Source: Streptomyces sp. HUAS MG91
Lineage (GTDB): Bacteria > Actinomycetota > Actinomycetes > Streptomycetales > Streptomycetaceae
NCBI RefSeq assembly: GCF_040529335.1
Contig: NZ_CP159534.1
Span: 4,836,001 to 4,900,000, forward strand
DNA length: 64,000 nucleotides
Direction of reading: 5' to 3'
In this document: piece by piece, positions 7,610 to 16,495 of the stretch
How positions within the stretch are numbered: position 1 is the stretch's first letter
Layout of the letters: each line of letters begins with the position of its first letter
Translations under genes and position numbers: made by a program
The notes under the pieces: model-generated
The model's input: the letters and a program-made list of their open reading frames with translations, nothing else
Told to the model about the DNA's origin: nothing
Database searches by the model: none

Positions 7610-8407
7610 CTAGTTCGACGGGTAAGCCGTCGGCGACACCCCCACCGTCGCGGTGAAGTCGCGGACGAGATGGGCCTGGTCCGCGTACCCGAGGTCGGCG
7701 GCGAGGGCGGCCCAGTCGACGGCGTCGCGCCGGGCGGCCGCCTCCACCGCCTCATGGATGCGGTAGCGCAGCACGCACCACTTGGGGCTGACCCCGACAT
7801 ACCCGGCGAACAGCCGCTGGAGCGAGCGCACCGAAAGCCCCTCCTCGGAGGCCAGGTCGGCGACCCGGTGCACGGCGCGCTCGGCGCGGATCCGGGCGAC
7901 GAGGCCGCGTGCGAGCTCGGCCTGCGGATCGGGGACGGCCGGGACGAGGGGCAGCAGGTAGGCGTCGAGGGCGGCGGCCCGGGCACGGTCGTCGGCGGGG
8001 TGGAGCGCGGCGGCCGGGTCGGTCGCCGGGAAGACGTCCGCGTACGGCAGCACCTGGCCGGTCCACGCGGAGACCGGCCGGTCCGGCGCGAAGGGCCGGA
8101 ACATGCCGGGCCGGAACTTCACCCCGCAGACCCGGCCGCGCCCGCCGATCTTGCGGGTGTAGAGGCCGGGCGCCCAGACGCCGGTCAGCTCCCCGTACGG
8201 CGGGCCGTCCGCCTCGTCCCACTGGAACGTCAGGTTCACCGCGGGGTGCGGGACGACGTGCGAGGCGTAGGGGACGGGCAGGTCCCAGTCGATGAGCCAG
8301 TAGTTCTCCACGTACGGGCGCAGCGCCGGCGCGGGCTCGTGGCGGCGGAACCGGACGCGTGTCAGCAGCGAGTCCGGATCGACGATCCCGCGCGTGTCAC
8401 GCTCCAT
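7610..8407 (-). CDS. AraC family transcriptional regulator (DUF6597-type N-terminus)
   Basis: The product is 265 residues from the ATG at 8407; the frame stays open far upstream but that part overlaps an oppositely oriented gene. The N-terminal domain (FRRHEPAPALRPYVENYWLIDWDL and VVPHPAVNLTF) matches the ligand-binding-like DUF6597 region common in actinobacterial AraC proteins. The C-terminus is a two-HTH AraC domain: VADLASEEGLSVRSLQRLF and WAALAADLGYADQAHLVRDF, then TVGVSPTAY. It is divergent from the monooxygenase/FMN reductase operon across 105 bases and may regulate it, though the palindrome there looks more like a MarR site. Confidence 0.9.
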   Translation of the reverse strand: MERDTRGIVDPDSLLTRVRFRRHEPAPALRPYVENYWLIDWDLPVPYASHVVPHPAVNLTFQWDEADGPPYGELTGVWAPGLYTRKIGGRGRVCGVKFRPGMFRPFAPDRPVSAWTGQVLPYADVFPATDPAAALHPADDRARAAALDAYLLPLVPAVPDPQAELARGLVARIRAERAVHRVADLASEEGLSVRSLQRLFAGYVGVSPKWCVLRYRIHEAVEAAARRDAVDWAALAADLGYADQAHLVRDFTATVGVSPTAYPSN

Positions 8408-8478
8408 GTCCGGATCGTACGGCGGGGCACCGACAACGGGCGGAATAAGGGGGGAGGGGGCACTGTTCCAGGGGTATA

Positions 8479-8492
8479 GTTGAAGCATCAAC
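8479..8492. promoter_or_regulatory. GTTGA-N4-TCAAC palindrome before the LLM monooxygenase operon
   Basis: GTTGAAGCATCAAC is an inverted repeat with 5-bp arms. It overlaps a TATAGT hexamer (8475-8480) that could be a -10 element, and sits 20 bases before the ATG of the monooxygenase. A repressor here would block initiation directly. The TTGA..TCAA form is typical of MarR-family sites; no marR gene is adjacent. Confidence 0.5.
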
Positions 8493-8512
8493 AATCTGGA
8501 AGGTGAGCAGCC

Positions 8513-9604
8513 ATGCAGTTCGGGATCTTCACCGTCGGTGATGTCACGGTCGACCCGACGACCGGGCGTGCCCCGACCGAGCACGAGCGGATCAAGGCGA
8601 TGCTGGCCATCGCGCTCAAGGCGGAGGAGGTCGGCCTCGACGTCTTCGCGACCGGCGAGCACCACAACCCGCCGTTCGTCCCGTCGTCCCCGACGACGAT
8701 GCTCGGCTACATCGCGGCCCGCACCGAGAAGCTGGTCCTGTCCACCTCCACCACCCTGATCACCACGAACGACCCGGTGAAGATCGCCGAGGACTTCGCG
8801 ATGCTCCAGCACGTCGCGGACGGCCGCGTCGACGTGATGATGGGCCGCGGCAACACCGGCCCGGTCTACCCGTGGTTCGGCAAGGACATCCGCGACGGCA
8901 TCGACCTCGCCATCGAGAACTACGCCCTGCTGCGCCGCCTGTGGGACGAGGACGTCGTGACCTGGAAGGGCAAGTTCCGCACGCCGCTCCAGTCGTTCAC
9001 CTCCACGCCCCGCCCGCTCGACGGCGTCGCGCCGTTCGTCTGGCACGGCTCCATCCGCTCCCCGGAGATCGCCGAGCAGGCCGCGTACTACGGCGACGGC
9101 TTCTTCCACAACAACATCTTCTGGCCCGCCAGTCACACCAAGCAGATGGTGAACCTGTACCGCCAGCGCTACGCCCACTACGGGCACGGCACGCCGGAGC
9201 AGGCCATCGTCGGCCTCGGCGGTCAGGTGTTCATGCGGAAGAACTCGCAGGACGCGGTGCGCGAGTTCCGCCCGTACTTCGACAACGCGCCGGTCTACGG
9301 CCACGGCCCGTCCCTGGAGGATTTCACCCGCGAGACGCCGCTGACCGTCGGCTCGCCGCAGGAGGTCATCGACCGGACGCTGTCCTTCCGCGACTACGTG
9401 GGCGACTACCAGCGCCAGCTGTTCCTGATGGACCACGCGGGCCTGCCGCTCAAGACGGTCCTGGAGCAGCTCGACCTCCTCGGCGAGGAGGTCGTGCCGG
9501 TGCTGCGCAAGGAGTTCGCGAACCAGCGCCCGGCGAACGTGCCGGACGCGCCCACCCACGCCGCGCGCGTCGCGGCGAAGGCCGAGGAGGTCCGGAGCGC
9601 ATGA
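8513..9604 (+). CDS. LLM class flavin-dependent monooxygenase, CE1758 type
   Basis: The product is 363 residues of the bacterial-luciferase-like TIM-barrel family. The start MQFGIFTVGDVTVDP, GEHHNPPF, the STTLITTNDPVKIAEDFA stretch and GRGNTGPVYPWFGKD are the features I associate with the CE1758 subfamily. That subfamily is always paired with a CE1759-type NAD(P)H-dependent FMN reductase, and the next gene is exactly such a reductase, overlapping by ATGA. Together they form a two-component system: the reductase supplies FMNH2 and this subunit oxygenates an unknown substrate. An AAGG-containing Shine-Dalgarno site precedes the ATG. A palindrome at 8479-8492 suggests repression. Confidence 0.9.
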   Translation: MQFGIFTVGDVTVDPTTGRAPTEHERIKAMLAIALKAEEVGLDVFATGEHHNPPFVPSSPTTMLGYIAARTEKLVLSTSTTLITTNDPVKIAEDFAMLQHVADGRVDVMMGRGNTGPVYPWFGKDIRDGIDLAIENYALLRRLWDEDVVTWKGKFRTPLQSFTSTPRPLDGVAPFVWHGSIRSPEIAEQAAYYGDGFFHNNIFWPASHTKQMVNLYRQRYAHYGHGTPEQAIVGLGGQVFMRKNSQDAVREFRPYFDNAPVYGHGPSLEDFTRETPLTVGSPQEVIDRTLSFRDYVGDYQRQLFLMDHAGLPLKTVLEQLDLLGEEVVPVLRKEFANQRPANVPDAPTHAARVAAKAEEVRSA

Positions 9605-10278
9605 AGCTCGTCGTCGTGTCCGCGGGACTGAGTTCTCCCTCGTCCACCCGGCTGCTCGCCGACCGGCTCACGGCGGCGACCCTGCACCAGATGGCCGCTG
9701 GGGACGCGGAGGTGGAGGTCGTCGAGCTGCGCGACCTCGCCACCGAGATCGCCCAGCACTTCGTCACCGGCTTCCCGCCGGCCCGGCTCGCCGCCGCGCT
9801 CGACGCGGTGGCGGCCGCGGACGGCCTGATCGCCGTGACGCCGGTGTTCGCGGCCTCCTACAGCGGACTGTTCAAGTCGTTCTTCGACGTCATCGACAAG
9901 GACGCGCTGACCGGCAAGCCCGTGCTGGTCGCCGCGACCGGCGGTACCGCCCGGCACTCCCTGGTGACCGAGCACGCGCTGCGTCCGCTCTTCACGTATC
10001 TGCGCGCCCTCGTTCTGCCGACCGCCGTGTACGCGGCGTCGGAGGACTGGGGCGAGGAGGGCCTCGCCGCCCGGATCACCCGTGCGGGCGGCGAGCTGGC
10101 CCGGTTCATGGCGCCGACCGTGACCGTGCCCGACTCCGCGCCGGACGTGGACACCGCCGCCGCGATCGCGCCGCGTTCGCTGCACGGCGCGATCACCTCG
10201 GTCGATCCGGCCGACGGCTTCCAGGTGGTCCCCTTCGAGCAGCGGCTGGCGTCCCTACGGCCGGCCGACGAGGCGTAG
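9601..10278 (+). CDS. NADPH-dependent FMN reductase, CE1759 type
   Basis: The product is 225 residues with a flavodoxin-like fold: MKLVVVSAGLSSPSSTRLLAD forms the phosphate-binding loop, DGLIAVTPVFAASYSGLFKSFFDVID is the conserved core, and TGKPVLVAATGGTARHSLV follows. It starts inside the stop of the monooxygenase gene (ATGA), so the two subunits should be made in fixed ratio. Its role is to reduce FMN at the expense of NAD(P)H for the upstream LLM enzyme. The last 24 bases overlap, tail to tail, the end of the leftward membrane-protein gene. Confidence 0.9.
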   Translation: MKLVVVSAGLSSPSSTRLLADRLTAATLHQMAAGDAEVEVVELRDLATEIAQHFVTGFPPARLAAALDAVAAADGLIAVTPVFAASYSGLFKSFFDVIDKDALTGKPVLVAATGGTARHSLVTEHALRPLFTYLRALVLPTAVYAASEDWGEEGLAARITRAGGELARFMAPTVTVPDSAPDVDTAAAIAPRSLHGAITSVDPADGFQVVPFEQRLASLRPADEA

Positions 10279-11988
10279 GGCGGCCGGCTCCGGCGCCTTC
10301 CACGCGGTCCAGCCGTGGGTGTCGGGCAGCACGTACGGGGTCCAGTTCCGGGCGTAGGACGGTGGCCGCTCGCCGCGGGGCGTGAGCACCGCCGTGGGCA
10401 CCCGCGCCGCCCGGCGCAGCAGTTCCGCGCGGGTCGTGGAGGTGTTGTTGCCCTGGATCTGCGCGGAGGCGCAGCCCGCCGCGTAGCCGATGGGCAGCGC
10501 GCGCGGGCCCGTGACCAGGCAGGGCGGGGTGAGGCCCAGGGTGCGCAGGCCGTGCGCGGCGGCGACGTAGCGGGCGTCGGTCGCCGCGGTGGAGGCGACC
10601 ACCCGGTTCAGCACCACGAACTGGGTCACGATCTGCGCCGCGACGAGGACGACGGCGGCGATCGCCAGCGGCCGGCGGCGCTTCAGGCGCCGCAGCAGCA
10701 CCGCGACGGGCAGCGCCAGCAGCGCGTAGGACGGGAGCAGGAAGCGCGGCGCGGAGTAGCCGATGAGCAGCAGGTAGGACGCGCTCAGGGATGCCGCGCA
10801 GGCCACCGGCAGCGCGGTGGTCAGGAGCCGATCGCCGCGCCGGGCCACCACGACCGCCGCCACCGCGAGCAGCGGCAGCGCCAGCCACCACAGGGCGAGT
10901 CCGGGCCGGTCGGGGGCGCCGGCCGTGCAGGGGCGGCACAGCAGCGGGCCGTTCACCGCCCGCCAGGCCGTGCCGAGGTTCAGGTGCGGGCCCATGTCGC
11001 CCTCGGTGGCGCTGGACACGTGCAGCCGCTCGGTGACCCCGCCCCAGCGCACGTACGCCTCGACGACCCACTGGGCGAGCCCGGCCGCGAGCCCGGCGGC
11101 CAGCCACGGCAGGGCGCGCCTGCGGCCCCGTACGACGAGGGCGTACGCGGCGAGCGGCAGCACCAGCCACACCGCGTCCGGCGCCCGGAACAGGGCGACC
11201 ACCGCGACGCACAGCGCCGGCTGCCAGGTGCCGCCGCGCAGGAACCAGCCCACGGCGCCGACCGCGCCGAACGCCACCCACAGGTTGGGCATGGCCATCG
11301 CCCCGGACAGCACGCTGATCCACAGGCTGCCGAAGAGCAGCGCGGCGAACGCGGTGGTGCGGGCGCCGATCAGCGGGCGCCAGACGCGGAACGCCGCGTA
11401 GAGCGCGGCGGCGGACAGCACGGCGAGCACGGCGCGCAGGGCGAGCGGCCCGGCGCCGGCCGCGACGAACGGCGCCGTCAGCAGGCTCGTGCCGCGCGAG
11501 CGCGGCGCGCTGAAGAAGACGGCCGGATTGCGCGGGTCGTACTGGGAGACGTAGACGGACTCGTCCCAGCCGAGGCCGTGGCCCAGCTGGGTGACGACGA
11601 GCGTGAGTTGGGCGACTGCGTACAGCGCGGCAACGGCCGCGAGCCAGATGTCGGGGCCCGGAGTACGCCGTTCACGGGAACGGGGTACCCCGGGCCGGGT
11701 GCGCGGCGGTGCCGACGCCGCCGCGGACACGGGACCCGCGGCGGCCAGGGCGAGGGCTCCGGCGGGCGCGAGTGCGGGACGGAGGACGGACCGCCACCGA
11801 CTTTGCCGGCCCGTCCTCCGTCCCTCGGGGACCCGCCGCCATCGGGGAACGGGGGCCGAGGACCCCGGCGGGACGGGCGTTTCGGTGGGCGGTGCGGCGT
11901 GGTCGTGCGTCGGAGGCGTGGGCATCGTTCCCCTACGGTGTCCGGGGCCGCGCGGCAGCGCCCCCGGCCCGGTGACCTCGGCCTTCAT
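10255..11988 (-). CDS. Polytopic membrane glycosyltransferase-like protein
   Basis: The product is 577 residues from the ATG at 11988, which has GAGGGG seven bases upstream. An internal ATG at 11925, just after the stop of the upstream gene and also with a GGGG site, would give 556 residues. G/C third-position bias favours the longer form. After a proline-rich cytosolic N-terminus come about ten membrane helices. The first outer loop, GHGLGWDESVYVSQYDPRNPAVFFSAPRSRG, carries acidic residues in the place used by GT-C polyprenyl-phosphate-sugar transferases. Loops with RWGGVTERLHVS and a Cys pair (LLCRPCTAG) follow. It probably works with the GT4 enzyme encoded just upstream. The precise sugar and acceptor are unknown. 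Confidence 0.75.
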   Translation of the reverse strand: MKAEVTGPGALPRGPGHRRGTMPTPPTHDHAAPPTETPVPPGSSAPVPRWRRVPEGRRTGRQSRWRSVLRPALAPAGALALAAAGPVSAAASAPPRTRPGVPRSRERRTPGPDIWLAAVAALYAVAQLTLVVTQLGHGLGWDESVYVSQYDPRNPAVFFSAPRSRGTSLLTAPFVAAGAGPLALRAVLAVLSAAALYAAFRVWRPLIGARTTAFAALLFGSLWISVLSGAMAMPNLWVAFGAVGAVGWFLRGGTWQPALCVAVVALFRAPDAVWLVLPLAAYALVVRGRRRALPWLAAGLAAGLAQWVVEAYVRWGGVTERLHVSSATEGDMGPHLNLGTAWRAVNGPLLCRPCTAGAPDRPGLALWWLALPLLAVAAVVVARRGDRLLTTALPVACAASLSASYLLLIGYSAPRFLLPSYALLALPVAVLLRRLKRRRPLAIAAVVLVAAQIVTQFVVLNRVVASTAATDARYVAAAHGLRTLGLTPPCLVTGPRALPIGYAAGCASAQIQGNNTSTTRAELLRRAARVPTAVLTPRGERPPSYARNWTPYVLPDTHGWTAWKAPEPAALRLVGRP

Positions 11989-13252
11989 GGCGTGTCCCCT
12001 CTTGTCCGGTTTGTCTGCGGGGTCGTGTCCCGCGTACCGAACGGGCTTTTCTGCGCGCCCAGTTGACGGCCCGGCCGCGCAGCCGTTGCCCTGCACGACG
12101 CCGTCTCGTCGCTCCGAGTTGGGTGAAAAGCAAGCCATAACGGGCGACGATCGGCTCCGGGTCGTAGCGGTGCGCGGATTCCAGCGCGGCCGCCCCCATC
12201 GACCTGCGGAGCGTCTCGTCCTCGATCAGCTCGACCATGGCCTCGGCGAGCGCCCGCGCGTCGCCGACCGGCACCAGACGTCCGTCGTGCCCGTCCGTGA
12301 TGATCTCGCCGGGGCCGAGCGGCGCGTCCGTGCTCACCACCGGGACGCCGCAGCGCATCGCCTCCACGAGCGTCATCCCGAACGACTCCGCGTCGGAGGC
12401 GCTCACCACGAGCGAGGCCCTGGCGAACTCCGGCTCGATCGGTGACACGGCGCCCATCAGCCGGGCCCGCCCGGTCAGCCCGAGCCCGGACACCAGATTC
12501 CGCAGCCGTTCCTCCTGCGCGCCGCCGCCGTAGATCCGCAGCTCCCAGTCCGGCTCCTTCGCCGCCACCGCGGTGAACGCCTCCAGGAGCAGGTCGTAGC
12601 GCTTGCCCGGGGCGAGCCGCCCGGCCGCCGCGATGATCTTCGACGTGCCGTCCGACGGCGGTACGGGGGCGGGCGGCACGATGTTCGGCACGGACAGCAC
12701 CCGCACCCCCGGCAGCACCATCCGCGCGCGGTAGACCGCCGCGTCCTCCTCGGTCACCGTCACGACCGCGTCGAGCTGCCGGTAGTAGCGGGCGAGCACC
12801 GACCGCAGCTTCTTGCTGTGCGCGTCGTGCCGCAGGTGCTCCTGCGCGAGCCGCAGCGCCCGCTTCGGGCCCCACTTCGCGAGGTAGACGTTGACGCCGG
12901 GGCGGGTGCCGATGACGACATCGGCGTCGCACCGCTCCTCCAGGTACGCGCGCACCCGCTGGTCGTGCAGGAGCGAGTACTGCTTGTGGCGCTTCTCGGC
13001 GGCCGGGAACTCCCGGGCCGGTTCGCCGTACGCGGGCAGGGCGCTGTCGGCGCTGCCGTCCCGGGTGTCGACGAGCGGGACGAGCCCGATCCGCGGGTCG
13101 ACCGGGAAGCGCGGCGTCTCCCGGTGCCGGGACATCGACACGATCTCCACCTCGTGGCCGCCGTGCTCGGTGAGCGCGGCGGCGAGGTTGAGCGTCGTGC
13201 GCACCGTGCCGCCTATGGCGTACACGTTGTGCAGCAGGAACACGATCTTCAT
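11933..13252 (-). CDS. GT4 family glycosyltransferase
   Basis: The product is 439 residues from the ATG at 13252. The N-terminal Rossmann-like domain starts MKIVFLLHNVYAIGGTVRTTLNLA, with the Gly-rich loop GGTVRT. The C-terminal domain has AAGRLAPGKRYDLLLEAF and the donor-binding motif SDAESFGMTLVEAMRCGVPVVSTD, the E-x7-E pattern of GT-B retaining transferases, followed by GPGEIITDGHDGRLVPVGD. It resembles enzymes that add sugars to teichoic or cell-wall polymers (TagE or poly-glycosyl types) but substrate cannot be assigned. Its Arg-rich C-terminal tail overlaps the beginning of the membrane protein gene by 56 bases, so the two form an operon. Confidence 0.9.
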   Translation of the reverse strand: MKIVFLLHNVYAIGGTVRTTLNLAAALTEHGGHEVEIVSMSRHRETPRFPVDPRIGLVPLVDTRDGSADSALPAYGEPAREFPAAEKRHKQYSLLHDQRVRAYLEERCDADVVIGTRPGVNVYLAKWGPKRALRLAQEHLRHDAHSKKLRSVLARYYRQLDAVVTVTEEDAAVYRARMVLPGVRVLSVPNIVPPAPVPPSDGTSKIIAAAGRLAPGKRYDLLLEAFTAVAAKEPDWELRIYGGGAQEERLRNLVSGLGLTGRARLMGAVSPIEPEFARASLVVSASDAESFGMTLVEAMRCGVPVVSTDAPLGPGEIITDGHDGRLVPVGDARALAEAMVELIEDETLRRSMGAAALESAHRYDPEPIVARYGLLFTQLGATRRRRAGQRLRGRAVNWARRKARSVRGTRPRRQTGQEGTRHEGRGHRAGGAAARPRTP

Positions 13253-13408
13253 GCGTACTGCCTTCCCCGGCTTGCCCCCAATGTCCGGAAGGGAGCCTGG
13301 CCGGATCAGGTAAGCCGCCCGTCCGGTGGGGGTGAGAGGCAAGTAAGAAGCCCTTTGGCGGACGGCTGATCAGGGGATGCACACCCGGCCCGGGGGCACA
13401 CTGGCTGG

Positions 13409-14134
13409 GTGTCGCACACCTCTCCGCTCACCCCGGCCCCCGCTCCGACCGTGCTGCTCGCCGAGGACGACCGGCCGATCCGCAACGCCCTGGAACGCGC
13501 CCTGGCGCTGGAGGGCTATGTGGTCACGGCCGTCGCCGACGGCGTCGAGGCGCTCGCCGCCGCCCACCGCTCCCGGCCCGACATCCTCGTCCTGGACGTG
13601 ATGATGCCGGGCATCGACGGCCTCCAGGTCTGCCGGGTGCTGCGCGCCGAGGGCGACCGCACCCCGATCCTGATGCTGACCGCGCTGGTCGAGACCCCGG
13701 ACCGGATCGCGGGCCTCGACGCGGGCGCCGACGACTACGTGGTGAAGCCCTTCGACGTGGAGGAGGTCTTCGCCCGGCTGCGCGCCCTGCTGCGCCGCGC
13801 CGCCCCGGCGCCCGAGGAACCCTGCGACGACGGCCGCCAGGTGACCGCCGCCGACCTGCGCATCGACCCGGCCGCCCGCCGGGCCTGGCGCGGCGTGCGG
13901 GAGCTGGAGCTGACCAGGACCGAGTTCGACCTCCTGGAGCTGCTGGCCCGCAACAGCGGCATCGTCCTCGACCACGCCACGATCTACGACCGGATCTGGG
14001 GCTACGACTTCGGGCCCGGCTCGAAGAACCTCGCGGTCTACGTCGGCTACCTCAGGCGCAAGGTGGACGAGCCGGACCGGGTTCCCCTCATCCACACGGT
14101 CAGGGGAGTGGGCTACGTGTTGAGGGAGGGCTGA
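13409..14134 (+). CDS. OmpR/PhoB-type response regulator (MprA-like)
   Basis: The product is 241 residues from a GTG at 13409. The receiver domain shows the acidic pair in LLAEDDRP, the phospho-acceptor D63 in LVLDVMMPGIDG, a Thr in MLTAL and the Lys in YVVKPFDVEEVFARLRALLRR. The winged-helix output domain follows (AADLRIDPAARRAWRG, ELTRTEFDLLELLARN, VYVGYLRRKVDEPDRVPLIHTVRGVGYVLR). A histidine kinase gene begins two bases after its stop. The pair resembles MprA/MprB, the cell-envelope stress system of mycobacteria. It is divergent from the glycosyltransferase genes, which could be targets. Confidence 0.93.
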   Translation: MSHTSPLTPAPAPTVLLAEDDRPIRNALERALALEGYVVTAVADGVEALAAAHRSRPDILVLDVMMPGIDGLQVCRVLRAEGDRTPILMLTALVETPDRIAGLDAGADDYVVKPFDVEEVFARLRALLRRAAPAPEEPCDDGRQVTAADLRIDPAARRAWRGVRELELTRTEFDLLELLARNSGIVLDHATIYDRIWGYDFGPGSKNLAVYVGYLRRKVDEPDRVPLIHTVRGVGYVLREG

Positions 14135-14136
14135 GG

Positions 14137-15615
14137 GTGAGTCCCGCCTCCCGGAGCCTGCGCACCAAGCTGGCCCTTTCGTTCGCGGCGGTGGCCGCGG
14201 GCGTGACGGCGCTCGTCGGCTTTCTCTCCTACGGTTCGGCGGCCCGGCTGGTCCGCGTCGACCAGGAGGCCGTCTTCGACCAGGTCGTCCACGATCTGCG
14301 CCAGCAGGTGCGCCGGCAGACGCTCACGCCCGACGACTTCAGCTCCGGCGACCCGGACCACGACGGCCCGCGCGACGACCTGACCCGGCCGGTCGGCACC
14401 GACATCCAGATCCTCGGCCCCGGCGGCACGGTCACCGACCGGGGCAACCCGCCGCTGCCGGTCGAGGCCGACGACCGGCGCGTCGCCGACGAGAGGACGG
14501 CGGGCAGCCTCTCCGAGGACACCGACGTGCAGATCGACGGCGACGAGTACCGGCTGGCGACGGTGTCGCTCGGCGGGGGCCGCGGCGCGGTGCAGGTCGC
14601 GCAGGAGTTCAGCGACACCGAGGACCTGCTCGCCGAGCTCCAGCGGCGCACCCTGCTGTACGCGGGCGCGGTCGTCGTCGCGGCCGGCCTGTTCGGCTGG
14701 TGGCTGGCGCGGCGCGTCACCTCGCGGCTGGTCCGGCTCGCGCAGACCGCCGAGTACGTGGCGTCGACCGGCCGCCTCGACGTCGCGGTGCCGGTCACCG
14801 GCGGCGACGAGGTGGGCAGCCTCGGCCGCTCCTTCGACCGGATGCTGGGCCGCCTGGCCCGCTCGGTGGAGGACCAGCGCCGTCTGGTGCAGGACGCGGG
14901 CCACGAGCTGCGCACCCCGCTGACCTCGCTGCGCACCAACATCTCGCTGCTGCACCGGATCGGTGAACTGCCGCCCGACGCCCGCCGGGAGCTCGTCGCC
15001 GACCTGGCCCAGGAGTCCCGTGAACTCACCGATCTGGTCAACGAGCTGGTGGAGCTGGCGGCCGGCAAGGAGGACGACGAACCGGCCGTCGCGGTCGCGC
15101 TCGCGGAGACCGCCGAGGACGTCGCGACGCTGACCCGGCGCCGCACCGGCCGCATGATCACCGTCCGCGTGGACGGCCCGCCCGACGTCGACACCACGAT
15201 CACCGGCCGCCCGGCGCAGTTGCAGCGCGCCCTGTCCAACCTCGTGGAGAACGCCGCCAAGTTCGACACCGGCGGCACCGCCCCGATCGAGATCGTGGTC
15301 ACCCGGCTCTCCGGCGTCGGCAGCGGGGTGCGCGTGGAGGTCCTCGACCGCGGCCCCGGCATCGCCGACACCGACGCGGACCGCGTCTTCGACCGCTTCT
15401 ACCGCGCCCCGGCCGCGCGCAGCCTGCCCGGCTCGGGGCTCGGCCTGTCGATCGTGCGGGAGGTCGCGGCGGCCCACGGCGGAGTGCCGTTCGCCGCGCG
15501 GCGGGACGGCGGGGGAGCGGTGATCGGCTTTGTGGTGAAGGGACTTGAGGAGTCCGGCGAAGCGAACGGCGCCCGGCGGCCCCATGGCGCCGCACCCCCG
15601 CGCCGGACACCATGA
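14137..15615 (+). CDS. Sensor histidine kinase (MprB-like)
   Basis: The product is 492 residues. The first membrane helix is near residues 8-30. An extracytoplasmic sensing region of about 130 residues (roughly 31-165) follows, then a second helix near 170-188, a HAMP region (RRVTSRLVRLAQTAEYV) and HisKA with the phospho-acceptor H256 in DAGHELRTPLTSLRTN. The ATPase domain has an N-box (LSNLVENAAKF), a G1 box (EVLDRGPGI) and a G2 box (PGSGLGLSIVREV). It is translated with the response regulator gene (two-base gap) and should phosphorylate it. The C-terminal tail after the kinase core (EESGEANGARRPHG) looks unstructured. The stimulus is unknown; envelope stress is suggested by resemblance to MprB. 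Confidence 0.93.
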   Translation: MSPASRSLRTKLALSFAAVAAGVTALVGFLSYGSAARLVRVDQEAVFDQVVHDLRQQVRRQTLTPDDFSSGDPDHDGPRDDLTRPVGTDIQILGPGGTVTDRGNPPLPVEADDRRVADERTAGSLSEDTDVQIDGDEYRLATVSLGGGRGAVQVAQEFSDTEDLLAELQRRTLLYAGAVVVAAGLFGWWLARRVTSRLVRLAQTAEYVASTGRLDVAVPVTGGDEVGSLGRSFDRMLGRLARSVEDQRRLVQDAGHELRTPLTSLRTNISLLHRIGELPPDARRELVADLAQESRELTDLVNELVELAAGKEDDEPAVAVALAETAEDVATLTRRRTGRMITVRVDGPPDVDTTITGRPAQLQRALSNLVENAAKFDTGGTAPIEIVVTRLSGVGSGVRVEVLDRGPGIADTDADRVFDRFYRAPAARSLPGSGLGLSIVREVAAAHGGVPFAARRDGGGAVIGFVVKGLEESGEANGARRPHGAAPPRRTP

Positions 15616-15619
15616 CCCC

Positions 15620-16486
15620 ATGCGCTTCTCCCTGAACATCCCCAACTTCGGCGACTTCGCCGACGCCCGTACCGTCGCGAAGACCGCCGCGGCGGCCGAA
15701 CAGGCGGGCTGGGAAGGCCTGTTGATCTGGGACCACGTGGTCCACGACAAGCAGGTGCGGCGCGGCAAGCCCTTCGGCGATCCGTGGATGCTGCTCACCG
15801 CCGCCGCCCTCGCCACCTCCCGGATCCGGCTCGGCACCCTGCTCACGCCCGTGCCCCGCTACCGGCCCGAGCAGCTGGCCCGGCAGGTCGCGACGCTGGA
15901 CGCGCTCAGCGGCGGGCGCGTCGTCTTCGGGGCGGGGCTCGGCGGGCCCGCCGAGGACGAGTACGGCAGCTTCGGGGACACCGTCGACCGCGCCGTGCAC
16001 GCCGGACGCCTCGACGAGGGCCTGGACGTGCTCACCCGCTACTGGTCCGGCGAGAGCGTCGACCACGTGGGCGCCCACTACCGCGTCCACGACACCCAGC
16101 TGTTGCCCGCCACCGTCCAGCGGCCCCGGCCGCCCGTGTGGATCGGCGGCTTCTGGCCGAACCGCCGCCCGATGCGCCGCGCGGCCCGCTGGGACGGCGC
16201 CGCCCCGCTCTTCGCCGACGCCCTGCACGGGGTGCCGCCGCGCCCCGACCGGCTCGCGGAGGTGGTCGCGTACATCGAGGAGCACCGGGACGCGCCGGGC
16301 ACGGAGTTCGAGGTCGTCGTCGGCGGGCTCACGCCCGGCGACCGGGGCGCGGCGCTCGACATCATCGGGCCGCTCGCCGACGCGGGCGCCACCTGGTGGG
16401 ACGAACGGCAGCTCCAGGACGGCGGGTCCATCGACTCGTACGACGCCGTGCTGCGCCGCCTCGAAGCGGGGCCGCCACGCCTGTGA
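15620..16486 (+). CDS. LLM class flavin/F420-dependent oxidoreductase
   Basis: The product is 288 residues from the ATG at 15620, four bases after the kinase stop; an upstream in-frame start would overlap the kinase. It is a luciferase-like TIM barrel: MRFSLNIPNFGDFADARTVA, EGLLIWDHVV, LGTLLTPVPRYRPEQLARQVATLDALSGGRVVFGAGLGGP and RPPVWIGGFW. These resemble F420-dependent reductases and dehydrogenases of actinobacteria more than two-component monooxygenases, and no flavin reductase is adjacent. The Shine-Dalgarno site is weak, so it may be read by coupling to the kinase gene. It converges on the DinB-family gene. Confidence 0.85.
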   Translation: MRFSLNIPNFGDFADARTVAKTAAAAEQAGWEGLLIWDHVVHDKQVRRGKPFGDPWMLLTAAALATSRIRLGTLLTPVPRYRPEQLARQVATLDALSGGRVVFGAGLGGPAEDEYGSFGDTVDRAVHAGRLDEGLDVLTRYWSGESVDHVGAHYRVHDTQLLPATVQRPRPPVWIGGFWPNRRPMRRAARWDGAAPLFADALHGVPPRPDRLAEVVAYIEEHRDAPGTEFEVVVGGLTPGDRGAALDIIGPLADAGATWWDERQLQDGGSIDSYDAVLRRLEAGPPRL

Positions 16487-16495
16487 CGGCCTGCC

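Noticed and set aside
8408..9559. Upstream extension of the AraC gene opposite the LLM monooxygenase
   Set aside because: The extra 384 codons are the antisense of a recognised oxidoreductase. The ATG at 8407 begins the conserved AraC domain.
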